Shown: positions 45,539 through 53,520 of the stretch, piece by piece
Numbering within the stretch: position 1 is the stretch's first letter
Layout: every line of letters starts with the position of its first letter
DNA from: Chryseobacterium indologenes
GTDB lineage: Bacteria; Bacteroidota; Bacteroidia; Flavobacteriales; Weeksellaceae
DNA: 55,670 bases
Assembly: GCA_001013295.1 (NCBI GenBank)
Contig: LAZY01000007.1
Span: 1-55,670, forward strand
Direction: 5' to 3'
Made by a program: the position numbers and the translations under genes
Notes under the pieces: generated by a model
Told to the model about the DNA's origin: nothing
The model's input: the letters and a program-made list of their open reading frames with translations, nothing else
Database searches by the model: none

Positions 45539-45874
45539 ATGGGACGCAGTTATATTTTCCTTGCCCTGGCAATTGTATTTGAGATTATAGCCACAACTTT
45601 TCTGAAGAAATCTGAAGAGTTTTCAAAGCTGTGGCCTTCTGTGGTAACGGTAATAGGATATGCCTGTGCATTTTATTTTCTGAGCCTGACCCTTCGTCAG
45701 ATTCCGGTGGGGATTACCTATGCGATCTGGTCCGGAGTAGGGATTGTTTTCATCACGATGATCGGAGTCATTGCCTTCAAGCAGGTTCCAGATCTGCCCG
45801 CTATTATCGGCATTGCCTTAATTGTAATTGGAGTGATAATCATTAATGTGTTTTCAAAAATGGGAACCCACTGA
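45539..45874 (+). CDS. small multidrug resistance (SMR) transporter
   Basis: The 111-residue protein has four membrane helices and the SMR signatures: Glu15 in FEIIATTFLKKSE (the proton and drug-binding glutamate, equal to Glu14 of EmrE), PVGITYAIWSGVGIV and the last helix ending in VIIINVF. It acts as a homodimeric proton-coupled exporter of cationic drugs or guanidinium. No SMR partner gene is adjacent. Confidence 0.94.
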   Translation: MGRSYIFLALAIVFEIIATTFLKKSEEFSKLWPSVVTVIGYACAFYFLSLTLRQIPVGITYAIWSGVGIVFITMIGVIAFKQVPDLPAIIGIALIVIGVIIINVFSKMGTH

Positions 45875-45940
45875 TGTTTAAAATTAAAAGGTTAAAAGGA
45901 ATATCTTAAACATTTGTCTTAACTTTCTAGCATCTAGCAT

Positions 45941-46369
45941 CTATTTCAACGGGTAGATCATCGACTGAAAGAAATTGAATAAGAAAATCCTGTCATAGAA
46001 AATATCCAAACTGTTTTCAATAATGCAGTCGGTATGAAGGGTAGTGTCGGTAACGAAAATTTCTTCTACAAAGACAAACCACAGTTCCGAAAGCCCATTT
46101 TGTCTTTTGAATTCCTCAGAATTATTGCAATCCGGAAACGAAGTGTTTTTCAGATCATAAAATACAATTCCTTTTTTTATTCCTTCGTGTTCTATAATAC
46201 TGATAGGATGCCGGAGATAGCTCAGGACTTTTATTTCCGGATCAAAACATTCTATAAAATGATGAAGATCGATAAGCTGTATTACTTTTTCTTCCTGTTG
46301 TGATGCTGTCATAAAAAAACATTCTGTGGTTATTTCTTTGGTTAATTTCTCAAAGGCTGCTAATTCCAT
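45941..46369 (-). CDS. hypothetical protein divergent from the LytS kinase
   Basis: The 142-residue protein starts MELAAFEKLTKEITTECFFM, and no membrane segment or signal peptide is seen. It contains acidic and aromatic stretches (FVEEIFVTDTTLH, then FYDRIFLFNFFQS). No family is recognised. It is divergent from the LytS/LytTR pair and shares an array of 21-bp-period repeats with it. An upstream ATG (46375) is also possible; longer starts would run into the repeat array. Confidence 0.7.
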   Translation of the reverse strand: MELAAFEKLTKEITTECFFMTASQQEEKVIQLIDLHHFIECFDPEIKVLSYLRHPISIIEHEGIKKGIVFYDLKNTSFPDCNNSEEFKRQNGLSELWFVFVEEIFVTDTTLHTDCIIENSLDIFYDRIFLFNFFQSMIYPLK

Positions 46370-46422
46370 ATGCATTAATTGAACAATACAAAGTAAGCCT
46401 GAATAAGAGTGCATACATTTGT

Positions 46423-46508
46423 TTTTATACAAAACCCCCGGTATTTTATACGAAAACAGAAGATGTCATCATTGGTATAATAAAATATGGGTTTTGTATA
46501 ATAAAATA
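46423..46508. promoter_or_regulatory. divergent pair of 21-bp-period direct repeats
   Basis: On the plus strand GTATAATAAAATA occurs at 46475-46487 and 46496-46508, exactly 21 bases apart. On the minus strand GTATAAAA occurs at 46451-46444 and 46430-46423, also 21 bases apart. The two pairs point away from a common centre at about 46463. Two-helical-turn direct repeats are the usual LytTR operator geometry, so the adjacent LytTR regulator is the natural candidate. Confidence 0.55.
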
Positions 46509-46529
46509 GCTGAAATTTGCGTTATTGCC

Positions 46530-46537
46530 TATTTTTG
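46530..46537 (+). promoter_or_regulatory. -7 box TATTTTTG of the kinase gene
   Basis: A perfect TAnnTTTG box 24 bases before the ATG at 46562, downstream of the direct-repeat array. Confidence 0.5.
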
Positions 46538-46561
46538 TCATGAATTAATCAGCCTGATCAG

Positions 46562-47638
46562 ATGAAATACAGTCCGTGGAAATTTGAAGAAATATTGGTA
46601 ATGGATTTTCTTGTGGAAGGAAAATTCAAACCTCTCAGGCATCTGCTGTTTCTTGTGTTCTTTTTCTTCTTGCTCTACAGTGCCAGGTTCTGGCATGAAT
46701 ATTCAGGGATGTATCAGTACTATGTTTTAGTCTTTGTATACTCCATACTGATTGCCATGGTATACATTAATATTTATGTATTGGTACCCGTTTTTTTCTT
46801 CAAAACAAAATATGTAACCTATCTGGTTCTGCTGGTTTTGATGGGAGTGGTAGGTCTTAATATTATTGGGTATGGTTTTAAATTTTTTTTTACTGAATTT
46901 AGAATAGGAGCTATTCATAAAGAAAATGAAAAAGGAGGAATTTATGAAGGGATCCTGATGTGTATTCCTATTATCCTGACCACAACGACCGTAAAACTTC
47001 TGCAGAAATGGATCAGCGATAATAAAAGAATAAACGAACTGAGCAACCTTACCCTGAATATGGAGTTGAATGAACTCAGAAATCAGATCAATCCTCATTT
47101 CCTGTTCAATATGCTGAACAATGTAAAAGCATTGATCAGAACAGATCCGGCGAAAGCTTCCATGGTGATCGTTAAACTCTCCGAGTTCCTCAGGTACCAG
47201 CTTTACGAAAACAGCGAAGAGAAAACTTTACTAATCTCAGAGATTGATTTCCTCTCCAATTTTTTAAACCTTGAAAAAATAAGACGTGATCAGTTTTCAT
47301 TTGATATTCGTACCGTGTTGGATAAAAGAGTTCTGAACAGTACTTTTATTCCGCCAAATCTGTTTACCACTTTTGTTGAAAATGCTGTAAAACACAGTAT
47401 TGATATAAGCGGTAAAGAATCGTATGTGAAAATAGAGATTGATATAAACCATAAACAGCTTCATTTTATATGTATCAATTCCAGAAGTGCAGGTTACTCT
47501 GTTCCGGATAAAAAAAACAGCGGACTGGGACTTGCCAATATTACCAGAAGACTGGAGCTGCTGTATCATGATACCTTTGAACTGAATATAGAATCAGGAG
47601 ATCATGAATATATTGTAAACTTAAAAATTCCCGTGTGA
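46562..47638 (+). CDS. LytS-type sensor histidine kinase
   Basis: The 358-residue membrane kinase has four predicted helices (about 26-42, 52-76, 83-106 and 128-145). It continues with the His_kinase domain of the LytS/YehU class: phospho-acceptor His179 in QINPHFLFN and an ATPase domain with NAVKHS and SGLGLANITRRL. It signals to the LytTR regulator whose ATG overlaps its stop by four bases. The stimulus is unknown, since there is no extracytoplasmic sensor domain. Confidence 0.94.
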   Translation: MKYSPWKFEEILVMDFLVEGKFKPLRHLLFLVFFFFLLYSARFWHEYSGMYQYYVLVFVYSILIAMVYINIYVLVPVFFFKTKYVTYLVLLVLMGVVGLNIIGYGFKFFFTEFRIGAIHKENEKGGIYEGILMCIPIILTTTTVKLLQKWISDNKRINELSNLTLNMELNELRNQINPHFLFNMLNNVKALIRTDPAKASMVIVKLSEFLRYQLYENSEEKTLLISEIDFLSNFLNLEKIRRDQFSFDIRTVLDKRVLNSTFIPPNLFTTFVENAVKHSIDISGKESYVKIEIDINHKQLHFICINSRSAGYSVPDKKNSGLGLANITRRLELLYHDTFELNIESGDHEYIVNLKIPV

Positions 47639-48360
47639 TGAATTGTATTATAGTAGATGATGAACCCCTGGCAAGAGGTGAAATGAGATCCCTGATCAAT
47701 GAAACCGCAAAAATTGATGTACTTGGTGAGTTTTCAAATGCGCCGTCTGCTCTTGAATTTCTGAAAGATAATGAGGTAGACCTTATATTTCTTGATATAG
47801 AAATGCCCATGGTGACAGGTCTTGAATTTGCAGAAATGCTTCCCAAAAGATCTCTGATCATCTTTACAACAGCATACTCTCAATATGCTTTGAAGAGCTA
47901 TGAACTGGAAGCTGTAGATTACCTCCTGAAGCCCATTGATCCTCAGAGATTGGAGAAGGCCATTGATAAAGCAGTGCTGTATGCCGGGCTTTTGTCTAAA
48001 GATACAGTGAAAAATACGGTAGAATCTAATTCCGCAGACTTTTTATTCATCAAGGCAGACCGCAGATTTTATAAAATCAGTTTTGCAGATATTAAATTTA
48101 TTGAAGGACTTAAAGACTATGTAGTTATTCATACCCGGCAGCAAAAACTGATCACAGCAATGAATCTGAAAACCATTCATCAGAAAATTTCCGGAGACTC
48201 CTTTATCAGGGTAAGCAAATCCTATGTAGTGAACGGAGACTATATTGATTCATTTGATAATCATAATATCTATATAGAAGATTTCGAAATTCCGCTTGGG
48301 GAAGTTTACAGGTCTGAATTCTTTGCAAAATATGCGGGCGGATTCCTGAATACGGACTAG
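47635..48360 (+). CDS. LytTR-family response regulator
   Basis: The 241-residue protein has a receiver domain (residues 1-120) with the phospho-acceptor Asp53 in FLDIEMP and Thr/Lys switch residues (TTAYSQYA, YLLKPID). A C-terminal LytTR DNA-binding domain (about 138-236) has FIKADRRFYKI, EGLKDYVVIH and SFIRVSKSYVV. It pairs with the LytS kinase just upstream. LytTR proteins bind direct repeats about two helical turns apart, which matches the array before the kinase. Confidence 0.95.
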   Translation: MMNCIIVDDEPLARGEMRSLINETAKIDVLGEFSNAPSALEFLKDNEVDLIFLDIEMPMVTGLEFAEMLPKRSLIIFTTAYSQYALKSYELEAVDYLLKPIDPQRLEKAIDKAVLYAGLLSKDTVKNTVESNSADFLFIKADRRFYKISFADIKFIEGLKDYVVIHTRQQKLITAMNLKTIHQKISGDSFIRVSKSYVVNGDYIDSFDNHNIYIEDFEIPLGEVYRSEFFAKYAGGFLNTD

Positions 48361-48386
48361 CTCAATACAGGAAATAAAATTTACCA

Positions 48387-49121
48387 TTAATACAGTTTCT
48401 GATCTTTTTCGCAGTAAAAACTTCTCCTTTTCCCAACACCGGTTGGTTTCTTGATTAATTTTTGTCCACAAACAGGACATACGGATTTGGTATGAACGAG
48501 CCAATGCTTTTTAAGGCTAAACTCCCTTTTCCATTTCAGGAAATCAAAACTGTAATTTTTGGCTTCGGCAATGAGTTCTTTTCTTTTTTTAGCCGGAAGA
48601 TTTCCGACAAGACTTTCTGGCTGTACCCCGATTCTGAAAAGAACTTCATTTTTAATGATATTTCCGACTCCTGAAAATATATTCTGATCCATCAAAGCGT
48701 CACAAACCATCATTTTGGGGTTCGATTTCAGTTTCTGTTCAGCTTTTTCAGGACTCCATTGATCACTCATTACATCAGCTTCCCAGTCTATAGAGGATAA
48801 AAACTCAAGCTCGACAGCTTTAACGGAGCAAGTATAGAAATAGATTCCTCCCGTCGGGAAAATGAGTGCCAGACGCAGGCTTTTATCCGGTTTGGTCTGT
48901 TCATTAATACTGTAAGAACCGAACATTAACAAATGAATCCGGATTGCAGATTTCTCAAAAACAAGATAAGTCTGTTTTCCGAAAGTACGGATCTCAAGAA
49001 ACTTTTGGCCAATGAATAACTCCTTGTCAAACTTGGCGTTACCTGAAACTTCTTTTACTTGCTGACCAAGAAAAGGCTGCAGGCTTTCTTTCATTAAAAT
49101 AATAGAGGGACCTTCAGGCAT
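48387..49121 (-). CDS. Fpg/Nei-type DNA glycosylase (endonuclease VIII family)
   Basis: The protein has 244 residues when started at MPEGPSIILM, which is required because the proline after the initiator Met is the catalytic nucleophile, followed by Glu3. Middle motifs NIFSGVGNIIKNEVLF and CPVCGQKL match the family, which removes oxidised bases and nicks DNA. The zinc finger is Cys215, Cys218 and Cys237, but the fourth expected Cys is Asp240 (FYCEKDQ). The longer start at 49145 is rejected. It lies downstream of a methyltransferase on the same strand. Confidence 0.93.
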   Translation of the reverse strand: MPEGPSIILMKESLQPFLGQQVKEVSGNAKFDKELFIGQKFLEIRTFGKQTYLVFEKSAIRIHLLMFGSYSINEQTKPDKSLRLALIFPTGGIYFYTCSVKAVELEFLSSIDWEADVMSDQWSPEKAEQKLKSNPKMMVCDALMDQNIFSGVGNIIKNEVLFRIGVQPESLVGNLPAKKRKELIAEAKNYSFDFLKWKREFSLKKHWLVHTKSVCPVCGQKLIKKPTGVGKRRSFYCEKDQKLY

Positions 49122-49187
49122 AACTTTTTTCCGGTACATGTTCAAATACCGTTCCGTAAATATTCCTCCTGAATTCTTATCTGTATC

Positions 49188-49814
49188 CTAATGTTTTCTT
49201 CCGACAAACCGTATGACTGAGCCGGTTCCGTTGTGAAAAAGGCCTTCATTAAGTTCGATTTCTGTTTCTGTAAGTTCTATCATATCATAATCCGGAAAAT
49301 CAGCTTTGATTTCTTCGACAGAGAATAATGATTCAATATCTTTAGGTCCGCCTACCTTTTCGTTTTTGGCAATATACTCGAGATGTTTTTTGCTGAAAGC
49401 TTCAAAAATGACCAGACCACCTTTACGCAGATATTGTTGAAGCATCTGATGCATTGAAGATTTGATGTCGGCCGGAAAATGAGCATAAATAAGGGCTATG
49501 GCATCAAATTGATCTTTGTGATAATTCAAAACAGATAATTCGCCAACCTGATAATCAATAGTGACCTGATTTTGTTCCGCAAGCTGCATGGCTTTCTTCT
49601 GACCATTTCTGCTGATGTCAAAAGCGGAAACCTTCCAGCCTTTTGTAGCGGCAAAAACAGCATTTCGTCCTTCTCCTTCAGCAGGAAACAGGATAGAGCC
49701 GGGATCTATTGTTACCAGTTGTTGTTTCAGATAAATATTCGGTTCCGTACCGTAGGCAAATTGTTCATTATCATATCTTTCATCCCATCTGTTGAGCCAT
49801 GTATTGTCTGTCAT
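49188..49814 (-). CDS. class I SAM-dependent methyltransferase
   Basis: The 208-residue protein shows the nucleotide motifs [20 protein letters not shown], the acidic loop VSAFDIS and [12 protein letters not shown]. It resembles the TehB/thiopurine type of small methyltransferases. The acceptor substrate is unknown. It ends 66 bases before the glycosylase gene on the same strand, so a shared transcript is possible. Confidence 0.9.
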   Translation of the reverse strand: MTDNTWLNRWDERYDNEQFAYGTEPNIYLKQQLVTIDPGSILFPAEGEGRNAVFAATKGWKVSAFDISRNGQKKAMQLAEQNQVTIDYQVGELSVLNYHKDQFDAIALIYAHFPADIKSSMHQMLQQYLRKGGLVIFEAFSKKHLEYIAKNEKVGGPKDIESLFSVEEIKADFPDYDMIELTETEIELNEGLFHNGTGSVIRFVGRKH

Positions 49815-50007
49815 TTTCTGTTATTTATTATCAGGTTTATTAGGATCAAATGTAAACTATTTTTCTATGTCTTATGATGATGAAAAACCATTTATGATGA
49901 TAGATTTTTTGAATAAGAAACAGATTGTGAATTACCATTGATTCGGGGGGCTATGATGATTTCGCGGTAAAAAGCATTGAGCAGAAGATTCATTTGTACT
50001 TTCTGGC

Positions 50008-50052
50008 TTTAATACCTTCCAGCTTCCTTTCCTCAATACCTCACTCTTCACC
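50008..50052. repeat. purine-rich dispersed repeat (reverse copy)
   Basis: Contains TACCTTCCAGCTTCC, the reverse form of the GGAAGCTGG family seen near 29403, 30053, 51472 and 52557. Confidence 0.4.
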
Positions 50053-50094
50053 AATAAAAATCTAAATACTATTCCATACAATTAAAATTTGGAG

Positions 50095-50102
50095 TAATTT
50101 TG
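50095..50102 (+). promoter_or_regulatory. -7 box TAATTTTG, possible leaderless dgt
   Basis: A perfect TAnnTTTG box ends four bases before ATGATG at 50107. This matches the spacing at the AraC gene and suggests transcription starts at or next to the initiation codon. Confidence 0.55.
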
Positions 50103-50106
50103 AAAA

Positions 50107-51465
50107 ATGATGAATTTAAACCAGATTTTCACCAATCAACGTACAGGAAATAATCCACATACCAAAGCTTCAAGAACTGATTTTCAGAGAGATTTCGACA
50201 GAATTATCTTCTCTTCAGCATTCAGGAGACTGCAGAACAAAACGCAGGTTTTTCCTCTTCCGGGAAGTGTTTTTGTGCACAACAGGCTCACACACTCTTT
50301 AGAAGTGTCATCGGTAGGGAGAAGTTTAGGAAGTATTATTGGTGAATTTATTGCTGAGGATTTTAAAAACGAACTTACTGAAGATTCAAAGAATTTTTAT
50401 CTCTATAATTTAGGAAATGTAATTGCTGCAGCTTGTCTTTGCCATGATGTGGGAAATCCGGCTTTCGGACATTCCGGGGAAGATGCCATTGCAAGCTATT
50501 TTGAACGGAATGAAAAAGATCTGAAATCAAAATTCAACGAAAAAGAATGGGCAGATCTGGTTAATTTTGAAGGAAACGCCAATGCGATCAGAGTATTGGC
50601 TCAGCAGCAGCAAGGGAAAGATGCCGGAGGTATTCAGCTTACTTTTTCAACGTTGGCAAGTATTGCCAAATACCCTTGTGAAGCGGTTGCCAAGAAAAAA
50701 GGAATTATCCACAGAAAGAAATTCGGGTTTTTCCAGAATGAAAAAGACATCTTCCTTGAAATTGCAAAAGGTACTCAGCTGATTGCTGAATGTGAAGAAC
50801 CTCATATTTTCAAAAGGCATCCGTTTGTATGGCTGGTAGAAGCAGCTGATGATATTTGTTATAATATTATTGATATGGAAGATGCCCACAGGTTGGGAAT
50901 CGTATCCACCTCCGATTGCGAAAACCTTTTCTTTGAACTGGTAAGATCTGAGAACAATGATATGGACCGGGTGAAAAATAAACTAGCATCCATTTCCAAT
51001 GAAAATGAAAAGATCTCTTACCTGAGAGCAAAAGCCATCAATGCTCTGATCAATAAATCACTTGAAATTTATAAACAGAATTTTGAAACCATTCTGGCAG
51101 GAAACCTGGACAAAGGACTTCTGGACATCTATAAATCTGAAAATAATGCTTTGCAGGATATAGAATCTTTCTCTATTGAAAAGATTTACAATCATAAGGC
51201 GGTAGTAGAAATCGAAAATGCAGGTTATAATGTAATGTATGAATTGTTGGATCACTTTATTCCTTCTATTCTTAAAACTGAGGACGAAAGAAAATCGTAC
51301 GACAAAAAAGCACTGAAACTGCTTCCGAGACAGTTTGTATATGACCACGGAACAGATTATCAGAAAGTTCTGGGAATTATTGATTTCGTTTCAGGAATGA
51401 CTGATAACTATGCTACAGACCTTTACAGGAAAATTAAAGGAATCGATATAGGAATGACAGTATAA
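50107..51465 (+). CDS. dgt: deoxyguanosinetriphosphate triphosphohydrolase
   Basis: The 452-residue HD-domain enzyme cleaves dNTPs to deoxynucleoside and triphosphate and so sets nucleotide pools. The metal-binding HD motif is in CLCHDVGNPAFGHSGEDAI, with an upstream NRLTHSLEVSSVGR and a later VEAADDICYNIIDMEDAH. Either of two consecutive ATG codons could start it. The -7 box leaves little or no leader. Confidence 0.94.
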   Translation: MMNLNQIFTNQRTGNNPHTKASRTDFQRDFDRIIFSSAFRRLQNKTQVFPLPGSVFVHNRLTHSLEVSSVGRSLGSIIGEFIAEDFKNELTEDSKNFYLYNLGNVIAAACLCHDVGNPAFGHSGEDAIASYFERNEKDLKSKFNEKEWADLVNFEGNANAIRVLAQQQQGKDAGGIQLTFSTLASIAKYPCEAVAKKKGIIHRKKFGFFQNEKDIFLEIAKGTQLIAECEEPHIFKRHPFVWLVEAADDICYNIIDMEDAHRLGIVSTSDCENLFFELVRSENNDMDRVKNKLASISNENEKISYLRAKAINALINKSLEIYKQNFETILAGNLDKGLLDIYKSENNALQDIESFSIEKIYNHKAVVEIENAGYNVMYELLDHFIPSILKTEDERKSYDKKALKLLPRQFVYDHGTDYQKVLGIIDFVSGMTDNYATDLYRKIKGIDIGMTV

Positions 51466-51471
51466 TTTAAG

Positions 51472-51552
51472 GTTGGAAGCGGGAAGAAGGATGCTGGAAG
51501 TTGTTTTTCCACGTTTCAATAACTCCCAGCTTCCAGCCTCAAACTTCCATTC
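51472..51552. repeat. inverted pair of purine-rich dispersed repeats
   Basis: GGATGCTGGAAGTTG near 51488 and its reverse-type partner AACTCCCAGCTTCCAGCC near 51523 face each other about 20 bases apart and can pair. They lie just past dgt and before the SPFH promoter box TATCTTTA (51585-51592). Confidence 0.5.
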
Positions 51553-51619
51553 TTATAAATTCTCCCAGGTTTAAATATTATTTCTATCTTTATAAGAATC
51601 AATATTAAAAACTAACACT

Positions 51620-52558
51620 ATGGGTATTTATCTGGCGCCTATTATTTTCTTCGGGCTTATCATTTTATTCGCATCGTTTTTTGTGGTAAAGCAGGAGACG
51701 GCAGCTATTATTGAACGCTTTGGGAAATTTCAGGCCGTAAAACATTCCGGGCTTCATCTTAAACTTCCGGTTATTGATCAGATCGCAAAAAGACTTAATC
51801 TCAGAATCCAGCAGCTGGATGTAATGATCGATACGAAAACACTGGATAACGTATTCATCAAAATGAAAATCTCTGTACAATATCAGGTGATCAGAAATCA
51901 GGTAGGAGATGCTTACTATCGTCTGGAAAATCCTGAAAACCAAATCACTTCTTTTGTATTTGATGTGGTACGTGCAGAAGTTCCGAAACTGAAGCTGGAT
52001 GATGTTTTTGTAAGAAAAGATGATATTGCAGTTGCTGTAAAAAGTGAGCTACAGGAAGCCATGAACAGTTATGGATATGATATTATCAAGGCACTTGTTA
52101 CTGATATTGATCCGGATGAACAGGTGAAACACGCCATGAACAGGATCAATGCTGCTGAAAGAGAGAAAACAGCCGCAGAATATGAATCTGAAGCACAGAG
52201 AATCAGAATCGTTGCCGTAGCAAAAGCTGAAGCTGAATCTAAAAAGCTGCAGGGACAGGGGATTGCCGATCAAAGAAGAGAAATCGCAAAAGGTCTTGAA
52301 GAATCCGTAAGAATGCTGAATAATGTTGACATCAATTCACATGAGGCCTCTGCGTTGATTGTTGTGACACAGCATTATGATACCCTCCATTCTGTAGGAG
52401 CAAGCAATAGAAGTAATCTTGTACTTCTTCCCAATTCACCGACTGCGGCAAGCAATATGCTGAATGATCTGGTAGTGGCAATGACTACCGCCAATACAGT
52501 AGGAGAGGCAACTAAGGGAAAATATCCGGATCCGCCTGAAAAGGCCACAGGCTATTAA
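51620..52558 (+). CDS. SPFH-domain (stomatin-like) membrane protein
   Basis: The 312-residue protein has one N-terminal membrane helix (about 4-22), an SPFH/prohibitin domain (about 23-190, with VVKQETAAIIERFGKFQAV and VFDVVRAEVPKLKLDDVF), and a coiled-coil Ala/Glu-rich segment (about 185-235). It resembles QmcA/stomatin, which build membrane microdomains. The NfeD protein that often accompanies SPFH genes is not adjacent, so it may act alone. Confidence 0.94.
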   Translation: MGIYLAPIIFFGLIILFASFFVVKQETAAIIERFGKFQAVKHSGLHLKLPVIDQIAKRLNLRIQQLDVMIDTKTLDNVFIKMKISVQYQVIRNQVGDAYYRLENPENQITSFVFDVVRAEVPKLKLDDVFVRKDDIAVAVKSELQEAMNSYGYDIIKALVTDIDPDEQVKHAMNRINAAEREKTAAEYESEAQRIRIVAVAKAEAESKKLQGQGIADQRREIAKGLEESVRMLNNVDINSHEASALIVVTQHYDTLHSVGASNRSNLVLLPNSPTAASNMLNDLVVAMTTANTVGEATKGKYPDPPEKATGY

Positions 52559-52707
52559 GAAGGGAAGCTGGAGGCTGGAAGAAGGAAGTTTTTGCAGCCG
52601 AAAATATAGATAGAGGTTTATTTCAGCGCTGATTTTTAGAGGGCATCTGTACAGCATGATAAAGATGTGTTTATTGCCATATAGTAGCTTCCTGCTTCCA
52701 TCTCCAT
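52557..52707. repeat. inverted pair of purine-rich dispersed repeats
   Basis: GGGAAGCTGGAGGCTGGAAG at 52563 and CTTCCTGCTTCCATCTCC at 52688 are inverse relatives that bound about 110 bases after the SPFH gene. Confidence 0.45.
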
Positions 52708-52719
52708 AGCGGCAAAATA

Positions 52720-52750
52720 AAAAACGCTTCAGAAATTCTGAAGCGTTTTT
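52720..52750. terminator. bidirectional terminator
   Basis: AAAAACGCTTCAGAA pairs perfectly with TTCTGAAGCGTTTTT around a single-base loop, or with a larger relaxed loop. It sits between the SPFH gene and the DUF4377 gene, which converge. Confidence 0.85.
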
Positions 52751-52755
52751 TATTG

Positions 52756-53370
52756 TTATTTCTTTGTTTTAGAAACCTGTTCGATCAGGGTGTATTTTAT
52801 GGAAGAAGCATCTGCCGGTGGATTGGCGATTTTTTCTGTTTTTATTTTCAAAACATATTCATATCCGGGCTCATACGTGAATCCTTCAATTTGGCTGTAG
52901 AAATTACTCCAGTTCTCAGAAGCTTTTTCTTTTACCTGCATGCACTTCATACGTCCGGCTCCTGCAGAACAGTCTACCGTCTGTGCTCCGATAATTAATG
53001 TTTTCTCATTAGCTGCTGCAGTTTCTTTCTTTGTTTTGGAAACCTGTTTTACCAATGTGTATTTTATAGAAGAACCGTCAGCTGGAGGATTGGCAATTTT
53101 TTCAGTCTTTACCTTCAAAACATATTCATACCCGGGTTCATAGGTGAAGCCTTCAATGTTGGTATAGAAATTCGTCCAGTCTCCTGAAGCCGTTTCTTTT
53201 ACCTGCAGACATTTCATAGGAGCTACTCCTGTACAGTCTGCTGTTTGTGGCCCTACGATGAATGTTTTTTCATCAGCAGCGGATACTCCGGCAGTAGTTG
53301 TACATTGTGTCATTGCGAATAATGCTAATGCGGGAGCTGTCCCTTTTAGAATTGTTGCTATCATTTTCAT
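52756..53370 (-). CDS. lipoprotein with two tandem DUF4377 domains
   Basis: The 204-residue protein starts with a lipid-anchor type leader (MKMIATILKGTAPALALFAM, Cys near residue 23). It carries two nearly identical DUF4377 domains in tandem (about residues 36-107 and 120-204). Both show MKC[LM]QVKE, IEGFTYEPGYEYVLK, TEKIANPPAD and SSIKYTL. The function is unknown. A longer start at 53427 is not used since the lipoprotein leader begins at 53370. The high repeat identity marks a recent internal duplication. Confidence 0.9.
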   Translation of the reverse strand: MKMIATILKGTAPALALFAMTQCTTTAGVSAADEKTFIVGPQTADCTGVAPMKCLQVKETASGDWTNFYTNIEGFTYEPGYEYVLKVKTEKIANPPADGSSIKYTLVKQVSKTKKETAAANEKTLIIGAQTVDCSAGAGRMKCMQVKEKASENWSNFYSQIEGFTYEPGYEYVLKIKTEKIANPPADASSIKYTLIEQVSKTKK

Positions 53371-53520
53371 AAACTTGATTTTGCCCCATACCTCGCAATT
53401 ACCATGCCGAAATTTCTTTTTATGCATTTGTCGTAATTCTGCTATTGCATTTTAGTTTTTTAATCACTTATTTTGAGATTCTTAAGTTCATAACCAAAAA
53501 CACAAAATTCTAATATCAAT

